A stretch of DNA of 64,000 bases, from assembly GCF_050948215.1 (NCBI RefSeq), contig NC_135149.1, forward strand, positions 2,046,001 to 2,110,000, given 5' to 3'. Below are positions 25,537 through 37,569 of the stretch, piece by piece (the first letter of the stretch is position 1; every line of letters begins with the position of its first letter). The notes beneath the pieces were generated by a model. That model saw only the letters and a program-made list of their open reading frames with translations, ran no database searches and was not told the origin of the DNA. Both the position numbers and the translations under genes were made by a program. The stretch comes from Halictus rubicundus (lineage: Eukaryota; Arthropoda; Insecta; Hymenoptera; Halictidae).

Positions 25537-26964
25537 AGTTCCCCTCCGGTCCTCCCTTTTGTTTTATTTGCAACCCCGTCCTAGCCCCGTTCTTTAAAAG
25601 TAAAAATATGCTGATCTCACGCAAAGTTCCCGAATTCCTACAAGCTGCGTGGAAGCAGCCACCTTCACTACACGGAAGATCGTAATAATATTTTATATAT
25701 AGATTGTATTAACTCCTTGCGACACTGGAGGGCTCGGATATTCCTGGCACAGCAGTTTTATCGTTCCGCACGAAACCCGAGGCGCACGCTCGCCCCGATG
25801 CCGCTGCGATGTTAATATTTAATTACCGTTGAGGATAATTTACCGATTTTACGGGACAGTCCTCGAGTAGGCGCATGTATCGCCCTACTTGTCACGGGGC
25901 CAACAACGACGGCATATATCGCTGCCTCACAGATTTTCCGACTGCGCACAGCGACGATACACGTAATACTATCTGAATCTTTTTAATAAAATCGGAATTG
26001 ATACAAATAGAGATACCCAGCGGATTCGGAATCTTCAGGGCTGCACGATACATGAGGTCTAAGATAAAATCACCGATTCTATTCTGGGGGATAAATTTTC
26101 TATCGAGATCCGAGGGTTGGAAACAGTCAATTGAGCAATTGGTTAAGATTGAAGTTGTTCCTTCCTTTGGATTAGTAATTAGAGATTAGAAAATTAGTGT
26201 AAAATCTGTGATAGATTAACGGAAATTTTATCCACTATATCTTTATTTAGTGAAATATTCAGAGTTGCTTCGACGATTCAAGTGACAATTTTGTTTAGGT
26301 ACTCGTGGACTAGGATTTATTAAAGTATTCAAAATAATATCCTCATCTCTTGTTATTTAGATAATTAAACTACTAGTTTGCAACGTTAGGAATTACGTAC
26401 GCGAGCCTGGTGTCGCCAAAATGCCGACACTCGTCCTTAAAAGAACCTGTTTGCAATTTACGATTTAGAGGTTGGCGCAAGAAAGCAATTAACTCTTCAG
26501 CAACCAGTTAAGACCAACCCTAAACTAGTTACTCCCACGCGTTAAGAGGGCTTTGTAAATTAGAATGAAACGGAGGGCAAGTCACAAAAAGCTTCATCAA
26601 GTCTCTAGGAAATAGATGAAACGGATAAGGAGTTCCAAAAAGGGACAATCTTGAGGCTGGCAAGAAGACTATGATCCAAAATCGAGTTACCAACGAACCT
26701 ATTTTAATGAAGATTAAGGGGCTGAAACAAGAAAGCAGTCAACCCTTCTGCAATCGGATAAAACTGACCGGAAGAAACTAGTTACTCCCCCAGGAAGAAA
26801 GTCATAGAATCTCTAAATATTCTACTGTATACTATGATATTATACAACAAAGTGTAAGATAGTGGACGTCGCATATCCGCGACGCATATTCCGTCGCTTA
26901 TCCGTGTTAATATATGCTAAAGAGCCTTTCAATCCTTTCGAAACCAATTAAAACTGATCCTACA
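25166..26964 (+). repeat. Five dispersed copies of a ~45-bp motif
   Basis: A motif of the form AAGCAGTTAACCCTTCTG, then a CAGTTAAAA-type block and TGACCCTA, occurs at about 25166, 25356, 26477, 26726 and 26919, all on the same strand. Copies are diverged and spaced at roughly 190, 1120, 250 and 190 bp, which fits an old tandem array of ~190-250-bp units that has partly decayed. Confidence 0.65.
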
Positions 26965-28035
26965 GCTTGCGTTCTCAGGATGTAATAAATTATAATGAAA
27001 CGAAGGCTGGGTTAACAGGAAGCTCCACCGAGTCTTCACAGGATAAATGAGACGGGGACCAAAACATATCTACGATCTGAGATCGAATCGCCAAAGAAGC
27101 TACATTAATATATGCTAAAGGGTTAAGGCAGGGGGAGTCCCTTTGGATTGACCCCAGGTTATCAGGGTTTGGTAAATTAGGGCGGTCGCAGGTGAACGTG
27201 AATTTATTCCGCAGAGGACAAACTGGTGCTGCCGCGGAACAACCGCTGCGTTTTATTACACCCCCCTCGGTTCCCGTCGAACCCGGTTGTCCTTTGATTT
27301 CGCGTGGTTTTGTTTCTGGACGAAGCGTGCGCGACGCCCGAAGGATTTATCGGCTCTTTGGTAACCAACGCCACGTAACTACACGGCGTCCCTTTTTCCC
27401 TTACAAACAGCCCCGGCTAAGCCCCGGCCGCAGATAAGCATTTGAAATATCTCATCGCGCCACCGATACATGACGATTGCAATTATTTTGCATGGGGTCA
27501 AAGATAAAGTAATAAATCACGGCCACAGATAGCTCCGCCGTGATTAACCCAGTTCCTTGTCAGAAAATCTCGCCAGATACGAGGAGAACGTCGGGATAAA
27601 AGGATCCGTCTGGGCTGCTCGGATCATCCCCGACCTCCCTAAACCATAAAAGGATGCATGGAATATTTAATTGCACGGAATCGCCGATATCCGAGTTTAC
27701 GTGACACCGCCTTCGCTGCCGGCTGCTTATTTATCACAATCAATTGATTAATTAATTACAGGACCGCGTAATGCCTGGATGAGTTCCATAATAGGCAGAG
27801 CCAGATGGCAACGCCATCCAATTTGCTCGATTCCGTACTCAAACGATTACTGGCTGACGATACCAGCCATTTTGATGGATAGTTCCTTAGCACGTCTGGC
27901 GATGGCAGCATATTCTACTGTCGAGGGACTCCGAATACATTGGCTCGAGTTTGGGTGTAATCGAAACGAACTTTAACAACAATTTTGGTAACGCGAGCGT
28001 AAAGATTCTTTCGCTGACAGTTTTTACAATAGAGA
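25541..28035. other. Gene-free stretch before the COMM-domain gene
   Basis: No supported gene. Apart from the dispersed ~45-bp repeats, I looked here for the missing N-terminal exons of the COMMD7-like gene and did not find them. Confidence 0.5.
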
Positions 28036-28480
28036 ATGGTTAAGACTGTCAGTAAAGTGCGCGGAGTCTCGTGGAGGTTTGGTGGTAAGAATGTTTAACC
28101 TTAAACAATTAATTTTTTCGTATTTTTGTAGCCTCGAGTTGCATTGTTTTGATGGCATTATTTTATCTCAGCAGTTCCTATTGAAGAATTTACTTCTGTA
28201 AATTTTGTTTATTATTAAGTTGTATGTGAATAGGATGTCTTGACTATACTATACTCTTTCACACAATAGTATGTGTATACTATATATAGCTATACTTGTT
28301 ACAGTCACTGCTGCCAGCAATGAATCCGATAACATCGGCAAATCCTTTCTGCAGTTAAAGTTAGATTTGGAGGAAGATGGTAAACCAAATACTGTCTTCG
28401 TGGAGATGACGATAAGCGAATTTTATAAATTTCTACATGATCTAGAGAAGGCCAAGTCTGACCTTGACTTGCTGCTTTAA
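28036..28480 (+). CDS. COMMD7: COMM-domain protein, COMMD7-like (two C-terminal exons)
   Basis: Two exons, 28036-28084 and 28305-28480, join in phase 1 across a GT-AG intron (donor G|GTAAGA, acceptor TTACAG|TC) to give 74 codons ending at TAA 28478-28480. The product is essentially one COMM domain: SWRFGVTAAS, then FLQLKLDLEEDGK, then FVEMTISEFYKFLHDLEKAK. The FLQLKL and FYKFLHDLEK blocks resemble COMMD7 most, as I recall the family. COMM domains pair with other COMMD proteins in the CCC/Commander complex, which handles endosomal cargo recycling and NF-kB regulation. The usual N-terminal helical domain (about 120 residues) is not seen. The ATG at 28036 follows an in-frame TAG, so either this is a truncated or COMM-only gene, or the first listed exon has an upstream acceptor (for example GTCAG at 28047-28051) fed by a distant exon. 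Family call is firm; start and completeness are not. Confidence 0.7.
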
Positions 28481-28485
28481 ATAAA
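28480..28485 (+). terminator. Candidate polyadenylation signal of the COMMD7-like gene
   Basis: AATAAA overlaps the stop codon. A second AATAAA lies about 100 bp further on (near 28585) and is a more typical distance for 3'-end formation. Confidence 0.4.
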
Positions 28486-29727
28486 TCTTATTGATTTTAT
28501 ACACGTAATTATAAATTAAGTCATTCACTTGTTGATGAACATTTTATTTTTCTATACATCTGTATAGTTTAATATGTGAGTAAAAATAAAATTGTATTTA
28601 TGTAATTACATAACTATACTAGATACTGATGCAGTTTATTATATAGTTATTGTATAGTTATAATAAATAATAGATTGTATAGTTATAATCAACAAATACT
28701 TATATAGGCAATACTACCAGTTTGTAAGAAAATAAATTCTTTATGGTATAAAAGTTAATTAATATTATGTACATAGTTCTATGTTTCTGTTTTAAAAATC
28801 TACAAATCTAATGCACGAATTAGAGTTTCTGTTTGTATAATAAGGATTTTGTACCTTAAGAGATTTCTATATAATTCTTAATATTTGCAAATAAATTGCT
28901 CGCGTTCTTGACACCTGTTGGTAATCAAGAATATATTTTGCATGTCCAATTGTAAAATACAATGGAATTGTTTCTCGTGAATTATTAAATTTTATTAAAA
29001 TTGTTAATACCCTTTTTGATTCCCTTTTGGAGATTCATGTGGGTTCTGAATGGAAGAATCTGTCATCTGAAAACATAAAGTCTTATGAATAACACATAGG
29101 ATCTGATTATTTAGATAGCGTCTTCAATGATTCAAAGACATGAGTTTTTTGAATTGTTGAAGATTTCGAAATGAACTTTATAGTACCGTCTTCAACGATA
29201 AATAGAAAACTGGAAAACTTTATTTATTCTTTAGCAGATAGTATACAATCTCTTGGTTTTGTTTTTTTTTCTTCCTTTTTGCTAACAATAACATGTTATT
29301 TTATCACAATCACGTAGGAATTAGCATATGTAAAGAGTGCAATTTCTGGGGAAACAGTTATATAGTCTAATAAAAAAAATTGTTTGTTGTCCCACTGATT
29401 ACATATGCAAAGTATTTATCAAAATATCGCAATCACTTATAGTTCTAATGTAAACAAAATATAGACGCAACCTTTCATTATAATTATATTAAAAAGAAAA
29501 CATTCGTGTAATGCTTCCGAGTAATCGAGCAAATACTATTCGAAAAAATAGATCTTTTTAAAAGAGTAATTGTCAAATAATTTAATACTGCAAGAATACT
29601 ATGGAAATCAATGTCAATTGGGTGCAGTAGAAAATGATAAGTCGCGACGCGAGTGTGTTTCAAACACGATTAAATATTGTCAGATCGTTTGAAAAATTCT
29701 AAAGGTCAAGGTATAAAAAAAGTCATT
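28486..29727. other. AT-rich spacer between convergent genes
   Basis: About 1.2 kb between the 3' ends of the COMMD7-like gene (+) and DSTYK (-). It is very AT-rich with no coding frame and presumably holds both 3' UTRs. Confidence 0.6.
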
Positions 29728-32700
29728 TCAAAACTCCCGCATTTGAATGTGGAGATTCGAGCAGAGACTAGCTTGAAACAGATTGGTGATATGAAAGATC
29801 GGATGTTTCACAGTTTTGATTGCCCTGTGTTTCGCCGGGGCTGGACTAGTCATAGCACCCCTCTGATTGTAAGGCTCTGCTAATGCTAATGCAGGGTTTT
29901 TCGAGTTTGACGTTGTACTTTCTTGTAGCTTCAATGTGTTGAGTTGCGGTAAGGACTTGCCTCTTTCTGCTTTCTGTTGAACCGATTCTAATACTGGCAA
30001 AATTGCACCGAGCAGGGGTCGTTTGGATGGTTCCCCGGACCAACATTGCTCCATCAACTTCCAACACTCGTCGTCAAACGATGATAGTCGTTCGGGACGG
30101 ATGCCTTGTTATAAAAAAAAAATTACTTCCATACTTCAATCGAACCACAATGCACAATTTAAACATTCACAACATAATAACACTAACGAGTTTTAGTACG
30201 ACATGCATAAAACAGAATTTCGATACAATTTTGACGAAAAACCAACATAATCATCAATAGAGTAAACGAAATCTTCATAATTCCGCAAAAAGATTTTATT
30301 AGACTTGAATTCTTCATCACTGTTTCCTGATTGCTGAATTATGAAATTTTTGCTCACTGTATATTTCCAATCAGTACACTAAGACCAATTTTATCAATCG
30401 ACTGAGTCAACCACGATTTTTTACGATCTATCTTCTCATCGCAAGCACCAGCCAATTAATACCAAACCCTACAAACGAACATTAGTACAGTAGAAAAATC
30501 GAAATTGTACAATGAAAGAGGTATAACCAATCATAGTGATTTGTAGCATCTTGTGTTATTATAAAGACCCCACCCCCACCACGAGTTTCAGAACCTTGAA
30601 CACATCATAGTGGGAGTCGCTGGTGTGCAACGAACGAGGATTCCGTGCAATGAACGAGGTAGCAACAAGCGAGATTCTACAGTACCAATAAATGAACTTC
30701 GAATTACCTTTCTTGACGCTGCTCCACAACTGTTCTTTGTTGTGGAACTGATCGAAAGCGAGCGGTAATCTCACGTGTCCGGCACAGATATACCAGAACA
30801 AGATCCCGAAAGCATATACGTCGACACTGCTATCGTAATGACGAGTTAGCAGTTCTGGCGCCATGTGGACAGGTGTTCCAACGACACTGCCAGACATCAT
30901 CGCCTCCGTGATGCAAAACCCTAGGTCGGTCAACTTGGCTCTGTTTTCGATATCAAGAAGAACGTTCTTCAGCTTGATGTCCCGATGGACGAGTCCTTGA
31001 GAATGAAGATATCGTATTCCTTCCAACACATCGATAGCGATCTGTATCCTCTCCAGCCAAGATAAACCAGCGCGGATCCCGCAGTATAGATCGCGGCTCA
31101 ATCGATCGGAAATCAGAAGAACCGCGGATCCAAGGCCGAATCCTCCGCCGTAGGACTGGTCTATGTAAGATCCGCGGAGTTTCACTATTCTCTTGTGATC
31201 CGGGATGGATCTGGTATAGTAAAACTCCATGGCAAGGTCGTTCCAGTGTCTTTCGTCAGGTGGAACTACCGATTTCACTGCGCAAGGTCCTGGTGCCCCT
31301 CCCCAACCATCGCAAGCGAAAACTACTCCATACTGTCCTCTACCGATCTCTTTCCCGCAATGGGGCATCCCATAGCGAACGGCGTCGATCATCGACGTAG
31401 ACTCTAAGGCTAATTTCGCCAGCCTAGGAGCATGATACTTCCTAATAGCTATCCTCTGCTCCTCCGTCCTCTCGAGTTTCCCGGAGTAATAATTGCCCAG
31501 GGATTTAAGAGCTGCCTGGAATGAGTCGTGGGAAGCCTTCAGCTTGTCCCGAAACTGCATAGATATCGTTTTGGCTAGTCTAGCTGCCGATAATGAATTT
31601 AGAACGTCGATAGCCACTTCCTTTCGCCATGCTGCGTCTAAGGTCGGTGTTGGTGACCATGGCAGAGGCAATGATTTAAACAGTTGCCTCAATCTTTCCA
31701 AGAAAGAGTGTATGAGGGACGGAGAGGAGTTATGCAAGTCGACGTTGTACGCAGCCGAGAGGATCTGCTTCAAAGCATCACTGGCTAACAGACAAGAGTC
31801 TCGCTCGTAAGCCTTCTCGAGACTCAGCAGACATCGCTGCAAGGTCCCCACGAACGTTTCTTGGAGACAGTTGACGGAATTGACGAGCTGGTACGCGACC
31901 TTCTCGCCTAAGCGACTAAGCACCACCCTCTGAACTTCGGAGGTCGCTGCTCGGACTGTCGCGGACCATTCTGCTCGCTCTGTGTTGGTAAAGGGGATGC
32001 TTTGATAGGGGTACACGTCGCGTTCTGATAGTATGGCATCGTTTTTCATTTCTTGGATTATTCCTTGTATTAATTCGGTCAGTTCCTCCTGGTTTTCGTT
32101 GACTATTTTCATCAGAGCGGCGTATAGTTTGTTTTCCTTCATCTGCGCGTACTGTATTCGTCTCGGAGTGATTTGGATAGTGCGGGCCATGTCGAAAGCG
32201 CTTAGAATGAACTTTCGCAAGCTGGTCGTATGGATCTCGTTCAAGTAGGTGCTCGCTTTGATGAGATAGGTTTGCAAACACCCTCGTACGAAGTATAAAA
32301 TACTGTCGATCTTCTTGCATGAATCCACTAGTTTGCTGCCGCAAACGTACTGTCCGCTACCGAGCCAGGAGAGCTGATCAACTTCGACGGACTCTTCCAT
32401 GCCCAGGAAGCCCAAGTTGGTCAGCTGTTCCAGCCACGTTGTGCCCAGCGAATTCATTTTGTCAAAGTCGATACCGTCGTCGTTATCGGTTTTGCTCGAC
32501 GAATCAATCGAGCTCATACGATATTGCAGTCTATGTTGTTCGGATTCAGTCAGTTCACCGTCGATACTGTTCAGTGTAATGTTTTCCAGTGATGATATAA
32601 ATAGAACAGGGTTAAACGGATATGTGTCTTTCAAATCTTTCAACTCTTCCAGGTTTTGTTTCGTTAGAGGCTGCTCCCCCAGAGCGTACAGAAATATGGG

Positions 32701-33340
32701 CAATATATTCAACAGACCTTTCGCCAGAACCTGGACTCCTCCATTGTTTGGAACAACAAATACCTGGACACCATCTTTCAGTACTGGTAAATCTAGCTTC
32801 ACATCCAGCACTGTAGGACAATTGGTGTCGTCAGTACCAGACCCTGTTAGATCCTCTATAGGGAGAGTATTCCACGGTTCCTCGTTAGGTTTCAAACCAT
32901 CAACTACTTCGTATTCTAGACCTAACGTAAGACTAATGTGCTTTATCACATCGTAAGTGATTTTTATCCAACGCCATAGTCCATTGGACACAGGCAAGAC
33001 ATCTGTGGAAAGTAAACTATTGACTAAAGTGGCCTTTGCTTTAGTGTCTTGCCCGAAAACAACAATGGCAGGTGAGTTCATTAAAATGTGCCTAATGTTA
33101 TCGAGAGTTAACTGAGGCAACAGCTCCTTAATTATGTTCTCTGCGAGCAAACAAAATCGTTTCAAAATCTAAACTCGCCCCAGCTGGAATATAAGTTCAA
33201 AGTCATTGATGCTTACCTCCAGGGAAAAAGTTCTCATTGTTGATGGTTTCTAGTGCCTGTCGGGTCTCACTAAGAATGTTCCTTAGTTGATTGCGGTTGC
33301 GATTGTACCTCCTGAACTCTTGTGGTATTTTGCTTACCAT
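29728..33340 (-). CDS. DSTYK: Dual serine/threonine and tyrosine protein kinase DSTYK
   Basis: Three coding exons on the minus strand: 33217-33340, 30708-33140 and 29728-30104. All junctions are GT-AG and in phase (G|GTAAGC to CTCGCAG|AG; AAAG|GTAATT to ATAACAAG|GC), giving 977 codons against about 929 for human DSTYK. The first ~600 residues are the long family-specific N-terminal region of unknown fold. The kinase domain shows a glycine loop GRGQYGVV (about 641-648), the VAIK-type lysine in AVKSV (664), HRDIKLKN (760-767), a DLG in place of DFG (780-782, usual for this family), GTPVHMAPEL and DVYAFGILFWYICAG. The last exon carries the DDECW...EQCWSGEPSKRP segment. DSTYK (RIPK5, 'Dusty') is a cytoplasmic RIP-like kinase linked to FGF signalling in vertebrates. 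ATG at 33340 is the first in-frame start of exon 1. Frame read-through past the donor at 30707 and before the acceptor at 33141 is intronic. Confidence 0.95.
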
Positions 33341-34755
33341 TTTGTTAAATTTATGTAAATACTCCAAAATTCCTCATACCCTGATAATAACATCAGAATA
33401 TATTTTCAAAGTAAATCTACGTTCTTAGACTACACACACGTATAAGTTAACATATTAATTGGAGCAGTGGCTATAATAAGTGATCAATAACACTAAATAG
33501 AGACCAGCATTATGTAAAGAGGCTTAAGAATAATAAATAGTATTCGAAACGAGTACTTAAATATATACCAATTATGATACAAACCTTCCTAACCAAAAAA
33601 CGCTCAGCGCGATGCGGATGGTTTTCCTGAATTCTCAGCGGTTGATTAACTCCTTGACTTCAGTCATAACGACGTTTTCTCGTTCGACATTCGAAAATCG
33701 GATTGACAAGCCTCCTGGATGTTCCATGTATAAAAACTTGTTGGAAATTGCGGAGTTAGTGGGAACGTAGAGACACTCTACCCATACGGCACCAACACCA
33801 ACGTGCGCGCGGTCACACGGACAGAAATTCCAAAATTTGACAGTTGAACAGATAGCAGCGCAGTTCAAAAATATTTACTATATTTATATTACGGCGAGAA
33901 TTTATAAATATCGTCGCATCACAGCCGAACGCATGTGTCAGGTCTCCATTTCATAAATAAAAATAAAATTGATTTAAAAGTCCGGAGCCACGCGAAACGC
34001 TTGGATTCGACACATGTTGGAAAACGAATTATTTTCGAACCGTCGGTGTTTATTGCAATTACGTGCGGCTGTGAACCACGGCTGAAAAGACACTGAATTG
34101 CTTGATAAACTGTATGCACCATTTAGTCAGCGTTGATACGCTACTTTCGCTTATGCACGCGTGCCTTTTTGTTCTATGAGATTAAAAGGGTATACGAACG
34201 GGACAGAATAAACAAGATTCCCCTTATTTACAGAGATAACATTCGAAGATATATGTACATAATTTAAGACCGTCAATATCGAATTTATAGTTACAATGTG
34301 CCGCGCGGGTATATATTAGCTGTTAAATATTATATTTAAAAGCGCGTTATCAGGAACGGATATTACTGAAAAAATATCCTCCTCTGGTTCGCATAAGTAA
34401 TAATAGCCGTTGCATCATCTGTACAACATATTTTAGTGTGGACGCGTATGTATGCATAATGAAGGAAATATGTGGGCATTGTTAACGGAAAAGAACGACG
34501 CAGGAAAAACGCAGTAGCATTCGTTTTTAGGAAGGAACTATGAATAATATGAATATTCTGCGTTGAACGGTACTATAATCGCTGCTTTCGTTGATGCGTT
34601 AAGCAAGAAGCAAAGAATGTCGGTATTATGTATTGTACCATTTATGAATTGTTGATAAAAGCAAGCCAGATAGATAGACCTCTCTAGAATGTGCAGTGGA
34701 AACAGACTTAAATCACGATCTTCACCTTCTTGACCGCTTTGGCATGTAAATATTA

Positions 34756-34891
34756 GGCCTAGTTCAGACACCGCGGAAGCCGCGCGCGTTTTTGATCGCG
34801 CGGTTTGTATGACGGATTATTGAACCGCGCGGACAGGTTTGGACGAATATGAAGACGTCAATGTAAATAAGCACCGGGTCTGAACTAGGCC
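34756..34891. mobile_element. PIF/Harbinger-like MITE
   Basis: Ends are inverted: GGCCTAGTTCAGACACCG at the left and the complement of GGCCTAGTTCAGACCCG at the right. TTA lies on both sides (34753-34755 and 34892-34894). A TTA target duplication with a GGCC-type terminus fits the PIF/Harbinger superfamily. The 136-bp body is GC-rich (GCCGCGCGCG, ACCGCGCGG) with no coding potential, so any mobility depended on a transposase elsewhere. Confidence 0.75.
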
Positions 34892-37255
34892 TTAGTCCAA
34901 TTATTATATCGATGCTCGAGTAATTGTTAACTGAGAACTATTGTTTAAAAGCTTTAAGTTGAGAACTTGTGGAATGCTCCACGGGAAAATATTGAAAAAT
35001 TAATTCTCCTGCGATATAAAAATATCGAACTTTTAAAGTTTGAGGGTGATATTTTTATATGAAAAGTTATTGGTAAATGATCTACGCACTTCAAAGTATA
35101 AGTGCTTAAATTTTCAAAGGAAAGGACCGCAGGAAGTTATGAAAAAATTAATTTATTGACGACCCTTTGCTTAAAGTCCTAGGATTCCTTGGAAATAGGA
35201 TGATGATTTTGTACATGCCCTTGTAATTGTTAACAATTAAAAATTACCAGGGAGTAATCTAAGTTTTTCAAGCTCTAAATACACATCTCAATTAAGGAAT
35301 AATTATGCAGTAATCTGTTGTGAGATTAATTTATTCTCATTTTGCAATGGTGTTACGATAAGACTTGATAAGATGGTGCATGGGAAAATCACTATAGATC
35401 ATGGAAACGGTTGGAGGATCGAACATTATTAGAAATGTATGCTTTTATGTTTTTAATCAGAAAAATATTGTTAATACGAATGAGTTTTAGAGCTTATCCC
35501 GATCAAAATGAGTCCAAACACGACATCATTTGGACTGTCTTTAATGAGATTGTAATTTTTATCGTAACATTACGTATCAATGAAACTTGTTCGATTACAC
35601 TCGAATTTCACCACATTTTCATCAGAAAAATCCCCTCCATTCGCTCGTCACAATTTTATGAGGATATATTGATAAATCTAAAAGTTTAAACTTTCATTCG
35701 TGCGCGATTCTCTATCCGCTTACATTGTATGTCGTTTGTCGTCGCTGGGTCTTTGAATCTCGGCGCTCGGTAAAAGTAATTCGAAGATTTATTAGAAGCC
35801 TTCGAATAGAAAATACAGATAAAAGATGAAAAAATTATTCGAAGTTCGAATAAATCCGCTTCGAATAAAAAAAATGATCTTTTTTCATCGGATAAATTCT
35901 CGTCGAATAAAATTATTTATTCGATACTCGTAATAAAGATACTTTTTTTATTCGAACCTTCGAATAAGGAAATAAAAATTTTTTTATCTTTTATTCGTTA
36001 TTCGAAATTTTTATTTAGATAAATATTTTGCCCAACTCTGATCGGAGAACGTAACATTTGATAATCGATATGGGTCCGTGATGATTCACCTTCTCACCGA
36101 CGAGAATTTCCTTAGTGGTCTTCTGCACCGACGAAATACCGTCGTTGGCCTTCTGTTTCTTACTCCAGCCAAAATCTATCCTAGAGGGCGGTAGAAAACA
36201 CCGCATTTTTCGAGCGACACATTCTCCCGTAAGGCTGGCAGTCTTTCTAAATATCTCGTCGGTGATTGGGGCCATTACCGACCGCTCCCAGTACCCACCT
36301 GGGACCACCTGGGACCCACTTTGAGACTCACACGGGGACTGGCATTCTTTCTAAATATTTCGTGGGTGGTGTAATTCTTCCTATTTGCAAGCTTCCATGT
36401 GTCGCCGCTGGATGGCGCTACCATTCACACTTTGGCACTCCAGTCGCTGTTTGGTTGAATATTTATTTATTACTTATTACGCGATTCCAGTCAAAGACTT
36501 TTGTATGCAATCGGTAGAGTAGAATATTTGTTTATCCCGTATTAAGTATGTCTTCCGAAAATTTTCAACGAGACGCGACAAGCGGTAATGAAATCATGGT
36601 ATGAGAACGCGAGGGTATAAACTAATACTCCCTCTGTCCCATAATAATAGTAGCAGTTGCTGAAGTTAATTTGTTCCATAATAATAGTAGCAAGAGAAAA
36701 TAAATATTGAACGCAGCATTCATTATAAAAAAAACTAGATTAAATTAAACAACAAATCAAAAATATTACCCCTAATTTTTATTTTGAGTGTTCACATAGT
36801 TTCTGGATTTTTCAATAATTTCGTTACTGCATTTTAAACTTGTAGGTAGGATATCTTGGCTACGAAGCTTTGCTTTCCCTATATGCGTGAGCTTAAATTT
36901 ATTGGAACCATCGTTCTTCAAACTCTCTTTTTTTCATCTTACTTTCACAATGGGTTGATATTCAACTGAAATAAAACAATTGATTTCGATCAGCGGATAA
37001 AATTAGAAAAATAGTTATAATTCGTAATAATTAGGTTAGCCTAAAAATTAAAAGATGTGTCAAAACAAATCATGAAACATTAATTTTGATTGAAGGCTTC
37101 GCAGCTTTGGGCTACAACATAACTTACAGCTGTGTTCATCAATAATTCCCGTTTAAATATTCACTTGTTACTATTATTATGGGGCAGAAGGAATATAAAC
37201 GATTTGGTATGGACGATGCTTTGAGAACGAATAGACGGAATGTTTGGATGAAAAG

Positions 37256-37280
37256 AGGGAGAGAGAGAGAGAGAGAGAGA
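37256..37280. repeat. (AG)n microsatellite
   Basis: Uninterrupted AG tract in the region upstream of the APCDD1-like gene. Confidence 0.9.
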
Positions 37281-37569
37281 TACATGCAAAGCGAGTAATG
37301 GATTATGCACCGTGCATGCTAAATGCGCGATCAGCGGTCGCGTCCACAATTGTTCGAGGTGAGAAAGTTGGGAAGGGATAAGGGATACGGATAAATACCG
37401 CGTTGGGGGTGACTTCGACGCGAGTTGAGTTTGTCAGGGAAAACTTTCTGTACAGTGCACATAATATTCCTCTACGAAGAGAGAAAGTGATTGGTGCAAC
37501 GTACAGAAGAGCAAATTAGTTGTATGGTTCTATAGTTTGATCCATAGCTTCGAATTGCTGAGAGAAAAT

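Larger units (their letters stand above)
33341..37569. other. Spacer between divergent DSTYK and APCDD1-like genes
   Basis: About 4.2 kb holding both promoters. It includes a PIF/Harbinger-like MITE (34756-34891), an AT-rich TTCGAATA-rich block (35.75-36.0 kb), a Stowaway-like motif (36627-36700) and an AG microsatellite (37256-37280). Short frames such as 35411-35689 (+) show no domain. Confidence 0.5.
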
